Positions 51,335 through 59,655 of a DNA stretch of 64,000 nucleotides are shown here, piece by piece. Numbering within the stretch: the first letter of the stretch is position 1; each line of letters starts with the position of its first letter. This stretch comes from Cellulomonas wangsupingiae (lineage in GTDB: Bacteria > Actinomycetota > Actinomycetes > Actinomycetales > Cellulomonadaceae), in assembly GCF_024508275.1 (NCBI RefSeq), contig NZ_CP101989.1, positions 3,844,001 to 3,908,000 of the forward strand, in the 5' to 3' direction. A model generated the notes under the pieces. The model searched no databases. It saw only the letters and a list, made by a program, of their open reading frames with translations, and was not told the origin of the DNA. The translations under genes were made by a program, and so were the position numbers.

Positions 51335-52783
51335 ATGCCGATCGACGACGCCTCTTCGCCCCGCGTCCCCCTCGCCGACGTGACTCCGCCGATCGCGCTG
51401 GGCCCGCTCGACGGCCGCTACCGCCCGACCGTCGCGCCGCTGGTGGACCACCTCTCGGAGGCGGCGCTGAACCGCGCGCGCGTCGAGGTCGAGGTCGAGT
51501 GGGTCATCCACCTGACGTCGCACGCCGTGGTCCCGGGCGCCCCGGCGCTCGCCCCCGATGAGGAGCGTTACCTGCGCGACGTCGTCGCCACGTTCGGCGC
51601 GGACGAGATCGCCGAGCTGGCCGAGATCGAGCGGACGACGGTGCACGACGTGAAGGCGGTCGAGTACTTCCTCAAGCGCCGCATCGCCGCGGCCCCGGAG
51701 GCCCTGCGCCCCGACACCGTGCTGCCGCAGGTCAACGAGCTCGTGCACTTCGCGCTGACCAGCGAGGACGTCAACAACCTGTCCTACGCGCTCATGGTGC
51801 GCGGCGCGGTCCGGGAGGTCTGGTTCCCCGCGGCGGTCGCGCTGAGCGACGAGGTCGCGGCCCTGGCGGCCGAGCACGCCGCCGTCCCGATGCTCGCGCT
51901 GACGCACGGCCAGCCCGCCACCCCGACGACGCTCGGCAAGGAGATCGCGGTCCTCGCGCACCGCCTGCGCCGCCAGCTGCGCCGCATCGCGTCCGACGAG
52001 TACCTCGGCAAGCTCAACGGCGCGACGGGCACGTACGGCGCGCACCTCGCGGCCGTCCCCGACGCCGACTGGCAGATGGTGTCGCGCACGTTCGTCGAGC
52101 ACCTGGGCCTGACGTGGAACCCGCTGACCACGCAGATCGAGTCCCACGACTGGCAGGCCGAGCTGTACGCCGACGTCGCCCGCTTCAACCGGGTGCTGCA
52201 CAACCTGGCCACCGACGTGTGGACGTACATCAGCCGGGGCGTCTTCACCCAGATCCCCGTGGCGGGGGCGACGGGCTCGTCGACGATGCCGCACAAGGTC
52301 AACCCGATCCGCTTCGAGAACGCCGAGGCGAACCTCGAGATCTCGTGCGCGCTGCTGGACACGCTCGCCTCGACGCTCGTCACGAGCCGGCTGCAGCGCG
52401 ACCTCACCGACTCCACGACCCAGCGCAACATCGGCCCGGCGTTCGGCCACTCGCTGCTCGCGATCGACAACGTCCGTCGCGGCCTGCGGGCCCTGTCGGT
52501 GGACGAGGAGCTGCTGGCGCGCGAGCTCGACGGCAACTGGGAGGTGCTGGGCGAGGCCGTGCAGTCCGCGATGCGCGCGGCGTCCGTCGCGGGGGTGGCC
52601 GGCATGGACAACCCGTACGAGCGGCTCAAGGAGCTGACGCGGGGCCGCCGGCTCACCGCGCAGGACATGCGGGAGTTCGTCGACGGCCTGGGCCTGCCGG
52701 CCGAGACCACCGAGCGGTTGCGAAACCTCTCGCCGGCGACGTACACCGGTCTGGCTACTGCGCTCGTCGCCCACCTGGAGTAA
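51335..52783 (+). CDS. purB: Adenylosuccinate lyase
   Basis: 482 aa. Fumarase/ASL superfamily signature GSSTMPHKVNPIRFENAE, plus TSEDVNNLSYALMVRGAV and TLTHGQPATPTT-like ALTHGQPATPTTLGKEIAV. It cleaves SAICAR and adenylosuccinate in purine synthesis. Length and motifs match the E. coli-type enzyme. A weak -10-like AACACT lies 6 nt before the ATG, so it may be leaderless. Confidence 0.96.
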   Translation: MPIDDASSPRVPLADVTPPIALGPLDGRYRPTVAPLVDHLSEAALNRARVEVEVEWVIHLTSHAVVPGAPALAPDEERYLRDVVATFGADEIAELAEIERTTVHDVKAVEYFLKRRIAAAPEALRPDTVLPQVNELVHFALTSEDVNNLSYALMVRGAVREVWFPAAVALSDEVAALAAEHAAVPMLALTHGQPATPTTLGKEIAVLAHRLRRQLRRIASDEYLGKLNGATGTYGAHLAAVPDADWQMVSRTFVEHLGLTWNPLTTQIESHDWQAELYADVARFNRVLHNLATDVWTYISRGVFTQIPVAGATGSSTMPHKVNPIRFENAEANLEISCALLDTLASTLVTSRLQRDLTDSTTQRNIGPAFGHSLLAIDNVRRGLRALSVDEELLARELDGNWEVLGEAVQSAMRAASVAGVAGMDNPYERLKELTRGRRLTAQDMREFVDGLGLPAETTERLRNLSPATYTGLATALVAHLE

Positions 52784-52980
52784 GGTGACGTCCGTTTCGT
52801 CCGGCTCACGGGCGGAACGTCCCCCGGTTGCCTCACCCGTTCGGCCTAATTGCGGCCCCGGGAGTGGGAGCGGTCCCTGTCGAGACGTTTCGACACCTGG
52901 ACATGTGCCCTGGATCGGGTCAGAATCGTCGGCGTCGTCGGAATCCTCCCCTTCAGTCCGATCCGGCAAGGAAGCCACAC

Positions 52981-53844
52981 GTGACACTGATGCAGAAGGC
53001 GATCACACCGTCGCTGGCGCACGCGCACCTCACGCAGGGTCACGACCGGATCGCCGGTTACGTGGTCCGGGCGGAGGACGTCGCGTTCGCCACGACGCCG
53101 GCACAGCTCTTCGAGGTGCACGGCCTGGGCTACCCGGGGTCCCCGTTCAGCCCGTACGACCGCTCGATCGACATCCTGCGCTTCGAGTCCTCGCCGCAGC
53201 TGCAGTACCGCGACGTGCCGGGCTACATCGTCCCGCTGTGGTGGCTGCGCCACTCGCGCATCCCCCCGGGTGCCGAGCTCATCCGCGTCCACGACGACGG
53301 CACCTCGACGCTCCTCGCGCGCTACGGCGACGTGGGCACCGGCTGGACCGTGACGCAGCTCGGCGCGCCGCGCCCGGCCCTCGCGTCGCTGTCGCGGTGC
53401 GTCGGGCCCGTCGCGAAGTGGCACGGTGCGTACCTCGAGGCGGACGTCGTCGACGGCGGGCACACGGTCGTGCTCGCGCTGGCGAACCCCCCGCTCGCGG
53501 AGACCGGGTTCCACCAGTCGCCCTCGGGCCGCTGGTACCGCCGGGTCGCCCGGGAGGACGTCACCGAGCTGTTCGAGCTCGACCTGACGGCACGGTGGAA
53601 CGGGCTGTCGGTCCGCGTGGTCGACCAGTGGCAGGATGCGCAGCGGTACGTCGTGGCGCGCATCTCGCACCTGGGCGACGACATCGAGCGGGCCGAGCGG
53701 CTGCACCTCGAGCGCGTCGAGGCCGGCGTCTACGAGGCGATCGTCTACGCCGCCGAGCTCACCGACATCGAGACGAACCAGGTCGTGCCGCACACGTGGG
53801 CCCCCGGGCCGGCGGCGCAGCAGCGGCACTGGGCGCACTCGTGA
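52981..53844 (+). CDS. Protein of unknown function
   Basis: 287 aa from GTG with AAGGAAG 6-7 nt upstream; a second in-frame ATG lies at 52990. Soluble, no signal or membrane segment. Several Trp/Tyr-rich strands (DVPGYIVPLWWLRHSRIPPG; ARYGDVGTGWTVTQLG) suggest a beta-rich fold. A 197-bp leader precedes it and an inverted repeat plus candidate small RNA follow. No family is recognised and its neighbours give no hint. Confidence 0.8.
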   Translation: MTLMQKAITPSLAHAHLTQGHDRIAGYVVRAEDVAFATTPAQLFEVHGLGYPGSPFSPYDRSIDILRFESSPQLQYRDVPGYIVPLWWLRHSRIPPGAELIRVHDDGTSTLLARYGDVGTGWTVTQLGAPRPALASLSRCVGPVAKWHGAYLEADVVDGGHTVVLALANPPLAETGFHQSPSGRWYRRVAREDVTELFELDLTARWNGLSVRVVDQWQDAQRYVVARISHLGDDIERAERLHLERVEAGVYEAIVYAAELTDIETNQVVPHTWAPGPAAQQRHWAHS

Positions 53845-53854
53845 CATCTGATCT

Positions 53855-53866
53855 GTGAATATTCAC
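53855..53866. promoter_or_regulatory. AT-rich perfect palindrome
   Basis: GTGAATATTCAC is a perfect 12-bp palindrome, an AT-rich island 11 bp after the preceding stop and about 22 bp before a TAGCAT -10-like box. It may be an operator for the candidate small RNA. Confidence 0.45.
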
Positions 53867-53899
53867 CCACGGGACGCCGCGTTCGCGTAGCATCCCAGA

Positions 53900-54021
53900 C
53901 ATACCGGCACGAACCCGAGCGGTGCTCCACGAAGCATCCCGGTCCGGTCGGCCCCTCGGGGCCGGCCCACAGACCGCACCGGGCCTGGTCCTCCCCCCCG
54001 ACCAGGCCCGGTGCGCTTTTT
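53900..54021 (+). ncRNA. Candidate intergenic small RNA (about 120 nt, C-rich terminator loop)
   Basis: A TAGCAT -10-like box at 53888-53893 would start a transcript near 53900. It would fold into one hairpin (GGTCGGCCCC paired with GGGGCCGGCC, loop at about 53957) and a terminator hairpin at 53976-54014 with a loop of seven C residues, then CTTTTTCTT. C-rich hairpin loops recall the actinobacterial 6C RNA, but I cannot test the match. Alternatively this is just the 3' end of the upstream gene. Confidence 0.42.
53976..54021 (+). terminator. Rho-independent terminator
   Basis: Perfect 15-bp stem (GCACCGGGCCTGGTC), 9-nt C-rich loop, then GC and a T-rich tract (54017-54021). It ends the plus-strand gene at 52981 and/or the candidate small RNA, and faces the convergent SRPBCC gene. 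Confidence 0.9.
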
Positions 54022-54064
54022 CTTGCGGGTCGTCGTCGCCCTGGACGCACCGGACCGCGGGGTG

Positions 54065-54532
54065 TCAGGGCATCGGGTGCCCGTCGCGCACGGTGCCGCG
54101 CCAGGCGCCGGTCTCCGTGCGGCGGGACTCGATGAACTCCTTGAACTTGTGCAGGTCCTTCTTCACCTGCCGGTCGTCGGCGCCCACGGCGGCACCGACC
54201 TTCTCGACGAACGACTCGGGCTTCCACTCGATGTGCGCCGTCACCCGCGTGCGGCCCGGCCCCAGCGGCTCGAAGGTCACGCGGCCCGCGTGCATCGTGC
54301 CGTCCACGCTGGCCCACGCGACCACCACGTCGGGCTCCTGCTCGAGGATCGTCGCGTCGAACTCGCGGTCGACGCCCTGGATCTCCGTGGCCCAGCGCGT
54401 CAGCGTGTCGCTGATCTGCCGGACCTCCTTGACCCCCTCCATGAAGTGCGGGAACTCCTCGAACTGCGTCCACTGGTCGTACGCGGTGCGGACAGGGACG
54501 TCGACGTCGATGGTCTGGTCGATCGTGCTCAT
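54065..54532 (-). CDS. SRPBCC (START-like) family protein
   Basis: 155 aa from ATG. Helix-grip features of the polyketide cyclase/dehydrase family: VPVRTAYDQWTQFEEFPHFM, VKEVRQISDTLTRWATEIQG, and a C-terminal helix HKFKEFIESRRTETGAW. Soluble and likely binds a small hydrophobic ligand. No adjacent pathway gene gives a substrate. Confidence 0.9.
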   Translation of the reverse strand: MSTIDQTIDVDVPVRTAYDQWTQFEEFPHFMEGVKEVRQISDTLTRWATEIQGVDREFDATILEQEPDVVVAWASVDGTMHAGRVTFEPLGPGRTRVTAHIEWKPESFVEKVGAAVGADDRQVKKDLHKFKEFIESRRTETGAWRGTVRDGHPMP

Positions 54533-54630
54533 GCCGTCTCCTTGGCGCCGGGCGGTCAGGTGCCCGGCCGACGCTACGGCGCGCTCGGCCACCCCGCCTC
54601 CGCAACGAGGCGCACCGCGGGAAGGCGGCG

Positions 54631-55899
54631 TCAGGCGCTGACGTCCGGGACGGGCACGGCGGCGAGGTCGGCGAGAGCGCGCGCGTACCCGGCGGCGTCC
54701 CCCACGCGGGCGGCCGCGCGGGCCGCGACCGTCGGCCCGTGCAGGAGCCTGCGCGTGCGCCGACGCAGCGTGCGGGCGCGTGCCTCGTCCCGGGCCTCCG
54801 GCGGCACGGCGGCCAGCGCGGCCTCCAGCGCACCGAGCACGCGGGTGCGCTCGGCGACGACGGCCGGGTCCCACTCGCGGACGCGGCGGTCGGCCTCGAA
54901 GTCCTCCGCCGCCTCCAGGACGACGTCCCGCGCGCGGCTCAGCGCCGCGTGCTCGGCGGGGGCGTGCTCCGCCACGGACTGCAGCGACACCAGCGCGACA
55001 CCGGGCAGGGTGCGGACGTCGGGGTCGACGTCGTGCCGCAGCGCCAGGTCGACGACGGTCAGCGGCTGCGCGGACCCGCGTCGGGCGGCCGCGAGCGCCT
55101 CGACCCCCAGGACGGTGCCGGCGGCGCCGGAGCAGGCGACGACGAGGTCGGTGCGCGCCAGCTCGGGCAGCAGGTCCGCACCGGCGGGCAGCCCCGTGAC
55201 GCCGCGGGCGGCGGCGAAGGCGCCGGCCCGCCCGCTGGGCGAGTACACGCGCACGTCGTGCACACCGCGAGCCTTCAGGGCCGCGAGGCTGGCGCCCGCG
55301 TAGGAGCCCGTGCCGACCAGGACGCACCGGACGGCGGACCAGTCGACGCCGGCCTCCCCCTGCGGCAGGGTCCGCGCGGCGAGGTCGAGCGCGACGCCGA
55401 CGACGGAGCGGCCCGTCGAGCCCAGGCCCGTCGACGCCTCCACCGCACGCGACGCGCGGGACGCCGCCTGGAACAGCGCCTCGAGCGTGGACGTCGTCGT
55501 CCCGTCGCGGCGCGCGGTGGTCAGCGCCCGCCGCACCTGCCCCGCGATCTCCCGCTCCCCGACGACCATCGACTCGAGACCCGACGCGACGGCGAACAGG
55601 TGCTCGCTCGCGTCGGCACCGACGAGCGGGCGCAGGTGCTCGGCGACGTCGTCGGGGCTGTACCCGGAGCGCGCCGCGACGGCCTGCGCGACGGCCCGAC
55701 GGGCGCGCGGGGCGTGGGCGGTGTCGTCGACGTCCAGGTACAGCTCGAACCGGTTGCACGTCGCGAGCACGACGGCACCGGTGACGGCGTTGGTCGCGGC
55801 GACGACCTCGCGACCGACGGCGTGGACGTCGGACTGCAGACGCTCGAGCACGGTCAGGTCCAGGTCGTGGTGGCTCGCGACCAGGGACATGAGCACCAC
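54631..55899 (-). CDS. hemA: Glutamyl-tRNA reductase
   Basis: 422 aa. Catalytic Cys48 in LATCNRFELYLD; GLESMVVGEREIAGQVRRAL; NADPH-binding CVLVGTGSYAGASLAALKAR; VVDLALRHDVDP; a C-terminal dimerisation helix rich in Arg (RDEARARTLRRRTRRLL). First committed step of heme synthesis by the C5 route. I chose the GTG at 55899 so that the first strand (VLMSLVASH) aligns with HemA; ATG at 55890 or 55917 are alternatives. Divergent from hemE with under 50 bp between starts. Confidence 0.94.
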   Translation of the reverse strand: MVLMSLVASHHDLDLTVLERLQSDVHAVGREVVAATNAVTGAVVLATCNRFELYLDVDDTAHAPRARRAVAQAVAARSGYSPDDVAEHLRPLVGADASEHLFAVASGLESMVVGEREIAGQVRRALTTARRDGTTTSTLEALFQAASRASRAVEASTGLGSTGRSVVGVALDLAARTLPQGEAGVDWSAVRCVLVGTGSYAGASLAALKARGVHDVRVYSPSGRAGAFAAARGVTGLPAGADLLPELARTDLVVACSGAAGTVLGVEALAAARRGSAQPLTVVDLALRHDVDPDVRTLPGVALVSLQSVAEHAPAEHAALSRARDVVLEAAEDFEADRRVREWDPAVVAERTRVLGALEAALAAVPPEARDEARARTLRRRTRRLLHGPTVAARAAARVGDAAGYARALADLAAVPVPDVSA

Positions 55900-55933
55900 G
55901 GGAACCGATTGAATCATCCCGGGAAATGTCGGG

Positions 55934-55939
55934 CACAAT
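55934..55939 (+). promoter_or_regulatory. Probable -10 of leaderless hemE transcript
   Basis: CACAAT lies 7 nt before the hemE GTG (55947), with TTGAAT at 55909-55914 as a possible -35. No SD is present. The element sits between the divergent hemA and hemE starts. Confidence 0.5.
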
Positions 55940-55946
55940 CGATCGG

Positions 55947-57011
55947 GTGAGTCTTCCCCCACACCATCCTCTCGTCGACGGCCGCACCACCGGTTCCGCG
56001 CTGGTGCGCGCCTATTCCGGGGACCGCCCGGAACGCCTTCCCGTGTGGTTCATGCGTCAGGCCGGCCGGTCGCTGCCGGAGTACCGCGCGTCCCGTGCGG
56101 GCGTCGCGATGCTCGACGCGTGCCTGGACCCCGAGCTCGCGGCCGAGATCACGCTGCAGCCCGTCCGGCGCCACGGCGTGGACGCGGCGGTGTTCTTCTC
56201 GGACATCGTCGTCCCCCTCAAGCTCGTGGGGGTCGACGTCGAGATCGTGCCCGGCACGGGTCCGGTCGTCGCCTCGCCGGTCCGCACGCTCGACGACGTC
56301 GCGCGCCTGCGCGACCTCGGCCCCCTCGACGCCGCGCGGCTCGCCCCGGTGACGCACGGCGTCGCCCGGACCGTCGAGCAGCTCGGCGGCACCCCGCTCG
56401 TCGGCTTCGCGGGTGCGCCGTTCACGCTCGCGGCGTACCTCGTCGAGGGCGGCCCGTCGCGCGACCACCTGGCCGCGCGGCGCCTCATGCACGCCGACCC
56501 GGCCGCGTGGACGGCGCTCATGGACTGGACGGCCGAGGTCACGGGTGCGTTCCTCGCCGCGCAGGTCACGGCCGGCGCCAGCGCGGGTCAGCTCTTCGAC
56601 TCCTGGGCGGGCGCGCTGTCGCTCGCGGACTACACCGCGCACTGCGCGCCCGCGTCGGCGCGCGTCCTCGCGCAGGCCCGCGCCCTCGGCGTGCGGACCG
56701 TGCACTTCGGCGTCGCGACCGGTGAGCTGCTGGTCGCGATGCGCGACGCGGGCGCCGACGTCATGGGCGTCGACTACCGCGTGCCGCTCGACGAGGCGTC
56801 GGCGCGGCTGGGTGGCGCGACGCCGCTGCAGGGCAACGTGGACCCCGCGCTGCTGGCGGCGCCGTGGGACGTCCTGGAGGCGCACGTGCGCGACGTCGTC
56901 CGACGCGGCACGGCGGCGCCCGGGCACGTCGTGAACCTCGGCCACGGCGTGCCGCCGGACACGGACCCGACGGTGCTGACGCGGGTCGTCGAGCTGGTCC
57001 ACTCGCTGTGA
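55947..57011 (+). CDS. hemE: Uroporphyrinogen decarboxylase
   Basis: 354 aa. The first UROD signature PVWFMRQAGRSLPEYRASR is present, and ADVMGVDYRVPLDEA plus LQGNVDPALL near the C-terminus. It converts uroporphyrinogen III to coproporphyrinogen III. GTG at 55947 was preferred over ATG at 55926 because of the leaderless promoter and alignment. It begins the plus-strand hem operon and overlaps hemG by 4 bp (GTGA). Confidence 0.95.
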   Translation: MSLPPHHPLVDGRTTGSALVRAYSGDRPERLPVWFMRQAGRSLPEYRASRAGVAMLDACLDPELAAEITLQPVRRHGVDAAVFFSDIVVPLKLVGVDVEIVPGTGPVVASPVRTLDDVARLRDLGPLDAARLAPVTHGVARTVEQLGGTPLVGFAGAPFTLAAYLVEGGPSRDHLAARRLMHADPAAWTALMDWTAEVTGAFLAAQVTAGASAGQLFDSWAGALSLADYTAHCAPASARVLAQARALGVRTVHFGVATGELLVAMRDAGADVMGVDYRVPLDEASARLGGATPLQGNVDPALLAAPWDVLEAHVRDVVRRGTAAPGHVVNLGHGVPPDTDPTVLTRVVELVHSL

Positions 57012-58465
57012 GCGAGGCCGCGACCGGGCCGGACGCCGGCTCGCCCGCCTGGGAGGCCGTGGTCGTCGGGGCCGGCGTCGCAGGCCTGGTCGCGGCGCGC
57101 GAGCTTGCCCGGGCGGGCCTGCGCACCCTCGTGGTCGACGAGCGCGACGCGCCCGGCGGCGCGGTCCGCGGGCATGACGTGGCGGGCCTGCGCCTCGACG
57201 CGGGTGCCGAGTCGTACGCGACCCGCAACGGCTCGGTCGCCGCGCTGCTGGCCGACCTGGGGCTGGCCGACGACGTGGTCACCCCCGAGCCGCGCGGCGC
57301 GTGGGCGCACCTGACCAGCGGCGACGGTCCTCTGCCGCGCACCGGCCTGCTCGGCGTGCCCGCGTACCCGCTGGCCCCCGACGTGCGGCGGACGCTGGGC
57401 ACGCGCGGGGCGCTGCGGGCGGCGCTCGACCTGGTCCTGCCCGCCCGTGCGGGCGCGGGCGCGACGACGCTGGGTGCGCTGGTGCGGGCCCGCATGGGCG
57501 ACGCGGTGGTGGCACGCCTGGTGCACCCCGTGGTCGGCGGGGTGCACGCGGCCGACCCGGACGACGTGGCCGTCGACGCCGCCGCACCCGGTCTGCGCGA
57601 CGCGCGCGACGCGGCCGGCGGCTCCCTCGCCCGTGCGGTGCGCCGGATGCGCGCGTCGGCGCCCGCGGGCACCGCCGTCGAGGGCGTCGCGGGTGGCGTG
57701 CACCGCCTGGTCGACGCGCTGGTCGCCGACGTGACGGCCCACGGCGGCGTCCTGCTGACCCGCACGAGCGCGGTGTCCGTCACCCGGGAGCCGGACGGTG
57801 CCCTCGTGGTCGGCACGCAGGACCGTCACCTGCCCCCGCGGGCGTCGCGCGACCTGCGGACGGCGCGGCTCATCGTCGCCACGCCGGGTGCCGCGACGCT
57901 GCTCGACGGGCTCGACGACGCCGACCTGGGCGACGTGCGGCTCGACGACGGGGCTCCGGTCACACTCGTCACCCTGGTGCTGGACGCCCCGGCGCTCGAC
58001 GCCGCGCCGCGCGGCACCGGCGTCCTGGTCGGCCCGGGCGTGGGCGACGTGCGCGCCAAGGCCCTGACGCACGCGACGGCCAAGTGGGCCTGGACGGCCG
58101 CCGCCGCGGGCCCGGGCCGGCACGTGGTGCGGCTGTCGTACGGGCGGATGACCGGCGCGGCGGTGGACCCCGCGCTGCCGGCCGGCGATGCGCTGGTCGA
58201 CCTCGCGCTGCGCGACGCGTCGACGCTGCTGGGCGCCCCGCTGCGGCGTGACGCGCTGGCCGGGTCCGCCGTGGTGCGCTGGACGCAGTCGCTGCCGCGG
58301 CCGAGCGCCGCGCACCGGGCCGCGGTCGCGGCCGTGCGCGCGGCGGCCGGCGGGATGCCGGGGGTCGCCGTGTGCGGTGCCTGGGCGGCGGGCAACGGGC
58401 TGGCGTCGGTGGTCCCCGACGCCGTGGCGGCGGCACGCTCGGTCGTCGGTCCGCCGGGAGCGTGA
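57008..58465 (+). CDS. hemG: Coproporphyrinogen/protoporphyrinogen oxidase (HemG/HemY/CgoX type)
   Basis: 485 aa from GTG. FAD-binding VVVGAGVAGLVAARELARAG and a typical second motif (VDERDAPGGAVRGHDVAGLR); final FAD-contact region VCGAWAAGNGLASVV. Flavin oxidase of the HemY type. In monoderms this enzyme makes coproporphyrin III, after which HemH and HemQ act; neither is encoded in this window. Confidence 0.93.
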   Translation: MSEAATGPDAGSPAWEAVVVGAGVAGLVAARELARAGLRTLVVDERDAPGGAVRGHDVAGLRLDAGAESYATRNGSVAALLADLGLADDVVTPEPRGAWAHLTSGDGPLPRTGLLGVPAYPLAPDVRRTLGTRGALRAALDLVLPARAGAGATTLGALVRARMGDAVVARLVHPVVGGVHAADPDDVAVDAAAPGLRDARDAAGGSLARAVRRMRASAPAGTAVEGVAGGVHRLVDALVADVTAHGGVLLTRTSAVSVTREPDGALVVGTQDRHLPPRASRDLRTARLIVATPGAATLLDGLDDADLGDVRLDDGAPVTLVTLVLDAPALDAAPRGTGVLVGPGVGDVRAKALTHATAKWAWTAAAAGPGRHVVRLSYGRMTGAAVDPALPAGDALVDLALRDASTLLGAPLRRDALAGSAVVRWTQSLPRPSAAHRAAVAAVRAAAGGMPGVAVCGAWAAGNGLASVVPDAVAAARSVVGPPGA

Positions 58466-58475
58466 CAGCGTCCCG

Positions 58476-58546
58476 CAATTGTTGCCAGAATGACGTCGGT
58501 CACGTTCGGGACGGGCTCGCCGTGGCATTCTGACGAATTGTCAGAA
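58476..58546. promoter_or_regulatory. Inverted-repeat regulatory region upstream of hemC
   Basis: TTCTGACGAATTGTCAGAA (58528-58546) has perfect 7-bp arms around GAATT. A related sequence in opposite orientation (CAATTGTTGCCAGAATG, 58476-58492) lies 35 bp upstream. The region between hemG and hemC (164 bp) is AT-rich for this genome and may hold an operator and a second promoter for hemC-hemL. Confidence 0.55.
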
Positions 58547-58629
58547 CGATGTCCGCCGGCGCATTTGCGGGGACCCCGGAGCCGCCCTGCGGTTTCGACA
58601 TCCGCCCGCCCGGCGACGACACTGGACGC

Positions 58630-59655
58630 ATGTCTCAGCAGGTTCTGGTCGGCACGCGCGCGAGCGCCCTGGCCCTCACCCAGACGGGCCACGTGGCCGA
58701 CGCGCTCGCGGCCGCCGGCGGCCTGGCGGTCGAGACGGTCCGCGTCCGCACCGAGGGCGACCGCGTGCGCGCGTCGCTCGCGACCCTGGGTGGCACGGGC
58801 GTCTTCGTCACCGCGCTGCGCGACGCGCTACTGGACGGCCGGTGCGACGTGGCGGTGCACTCCCTCAAGGACCTGCCGACGGGCCCCGCCGACGGGCTCG
58901 TCGTCGCCGCCGTCCCGCCCCGGGCCGACCCGCGGGACGCCCTGTGCGCCCGCGACGGCCTCACCCTGGCGACCCTGCCCGCGGGAGCCCGCGTCGGCAC
59001 CGGCTCGCCCCGCCGCGCGGCGCAGCTGCGGGCGGCACGCCCGGACCTCGACGTCGTCGACATCCGCGGCAACGTCGGCACCCGCCTGGGGCGCGTGCGC
59101 GGGCTCGACGGCACGACCGTCGCGACCGGCCGGCACGTCGGGCCCCAGGCCCCGCACCCGGGCGTCGCGACCGACGCCCCCCGCGGCGACCTCGACGCCG
59201 TGGTGCTGGCCGCGGCCGGTCTGGCCCGGCTCGGCCGCCTGGACGCGGTCACCGAGCTCTTCGAGGCCGACGTGCTGGCCCCCGCACCCGGCCAGGGCGC
59301 GCTGGCCGTCGAGGTCCGCGCGGCCGACGCCGCCGACGACACACCCCTCGCGGCCGCCCTGCGCGCGCTCGACCACGCGCCCACCCGTCGCGCGGTCGTC
59401 GCCGAGCGCGCGGTCCTGGCCCGGTTGGAGGCGGGCTGCGCGGCGCCGATCGGCGCCTGGGGACGGCTCGACGCGACCGGCGCCCTCACGCTCGACGCCG
59501 TCGTCGCCGCCGTGGACGGGTCCCGCGTGGTGCGGCTCGGCACGCACGGCCCCGCCCCCGACGACGCCGCCGCCGACGCACTCGGCCGTCGCCTCGCCGA
59601 GGACCTGCTGGCCGCCGGCGCCGCCGACCTCGCCCCCCTCGGGACGACCCGGTGA
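58630..59655 (+). CDS. hemC: Porphobilinogen deaminase (hydroxymethylbilane synthase)
   Basis: 341 aa. Dipyrromethane-cofactor Cys270 in [23 protein letters not shown] and [16 protein letters not shown] motifs; [13 protein letters not shown]. It links four porphobilinogens. A GACACT -10-like box 6 nt before the ATG suggests a leaderless start inside the hem cluster. Confidence 0.96.
   Translation: MSQQVLVGTRASALALTQTGHVADALAAAGGLAVETVRVRTEGDRVRASLATLGGTGVFVTALRDALLDGRCDVAVHSLKDLPTGPADGLVVAAVPPRADPRDALCARDGLTLATLPAGARVGTGSPRRAAQLRAARPDLDVVDIRGNVGTRLGRVRGLDGTTVATGRHVGPQAPHPGVATDAPRGDLDAVVLAAAGLARLGRLDAVTELFEADVLAPAPGQGALAVEVRAADAADDTPLAAALRALDHAPTRRAVVAERAVLARLEAGCAAPIGAWGRLDATGALTLDAVVAAVDGSRVVRLGTHGPAPDDAAADALGRRLAEDLLAAGAADLAPLGTTR

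Noticed and set aside
52868..52885. Possible LexA/SOS box (GTCGAGACGTTTCGAC)
   Set aside because: Spacing and arms do not fit the actinobacterial consensus TCGAAC-N4-GTTCGA, and the downstream gene has no repair features.
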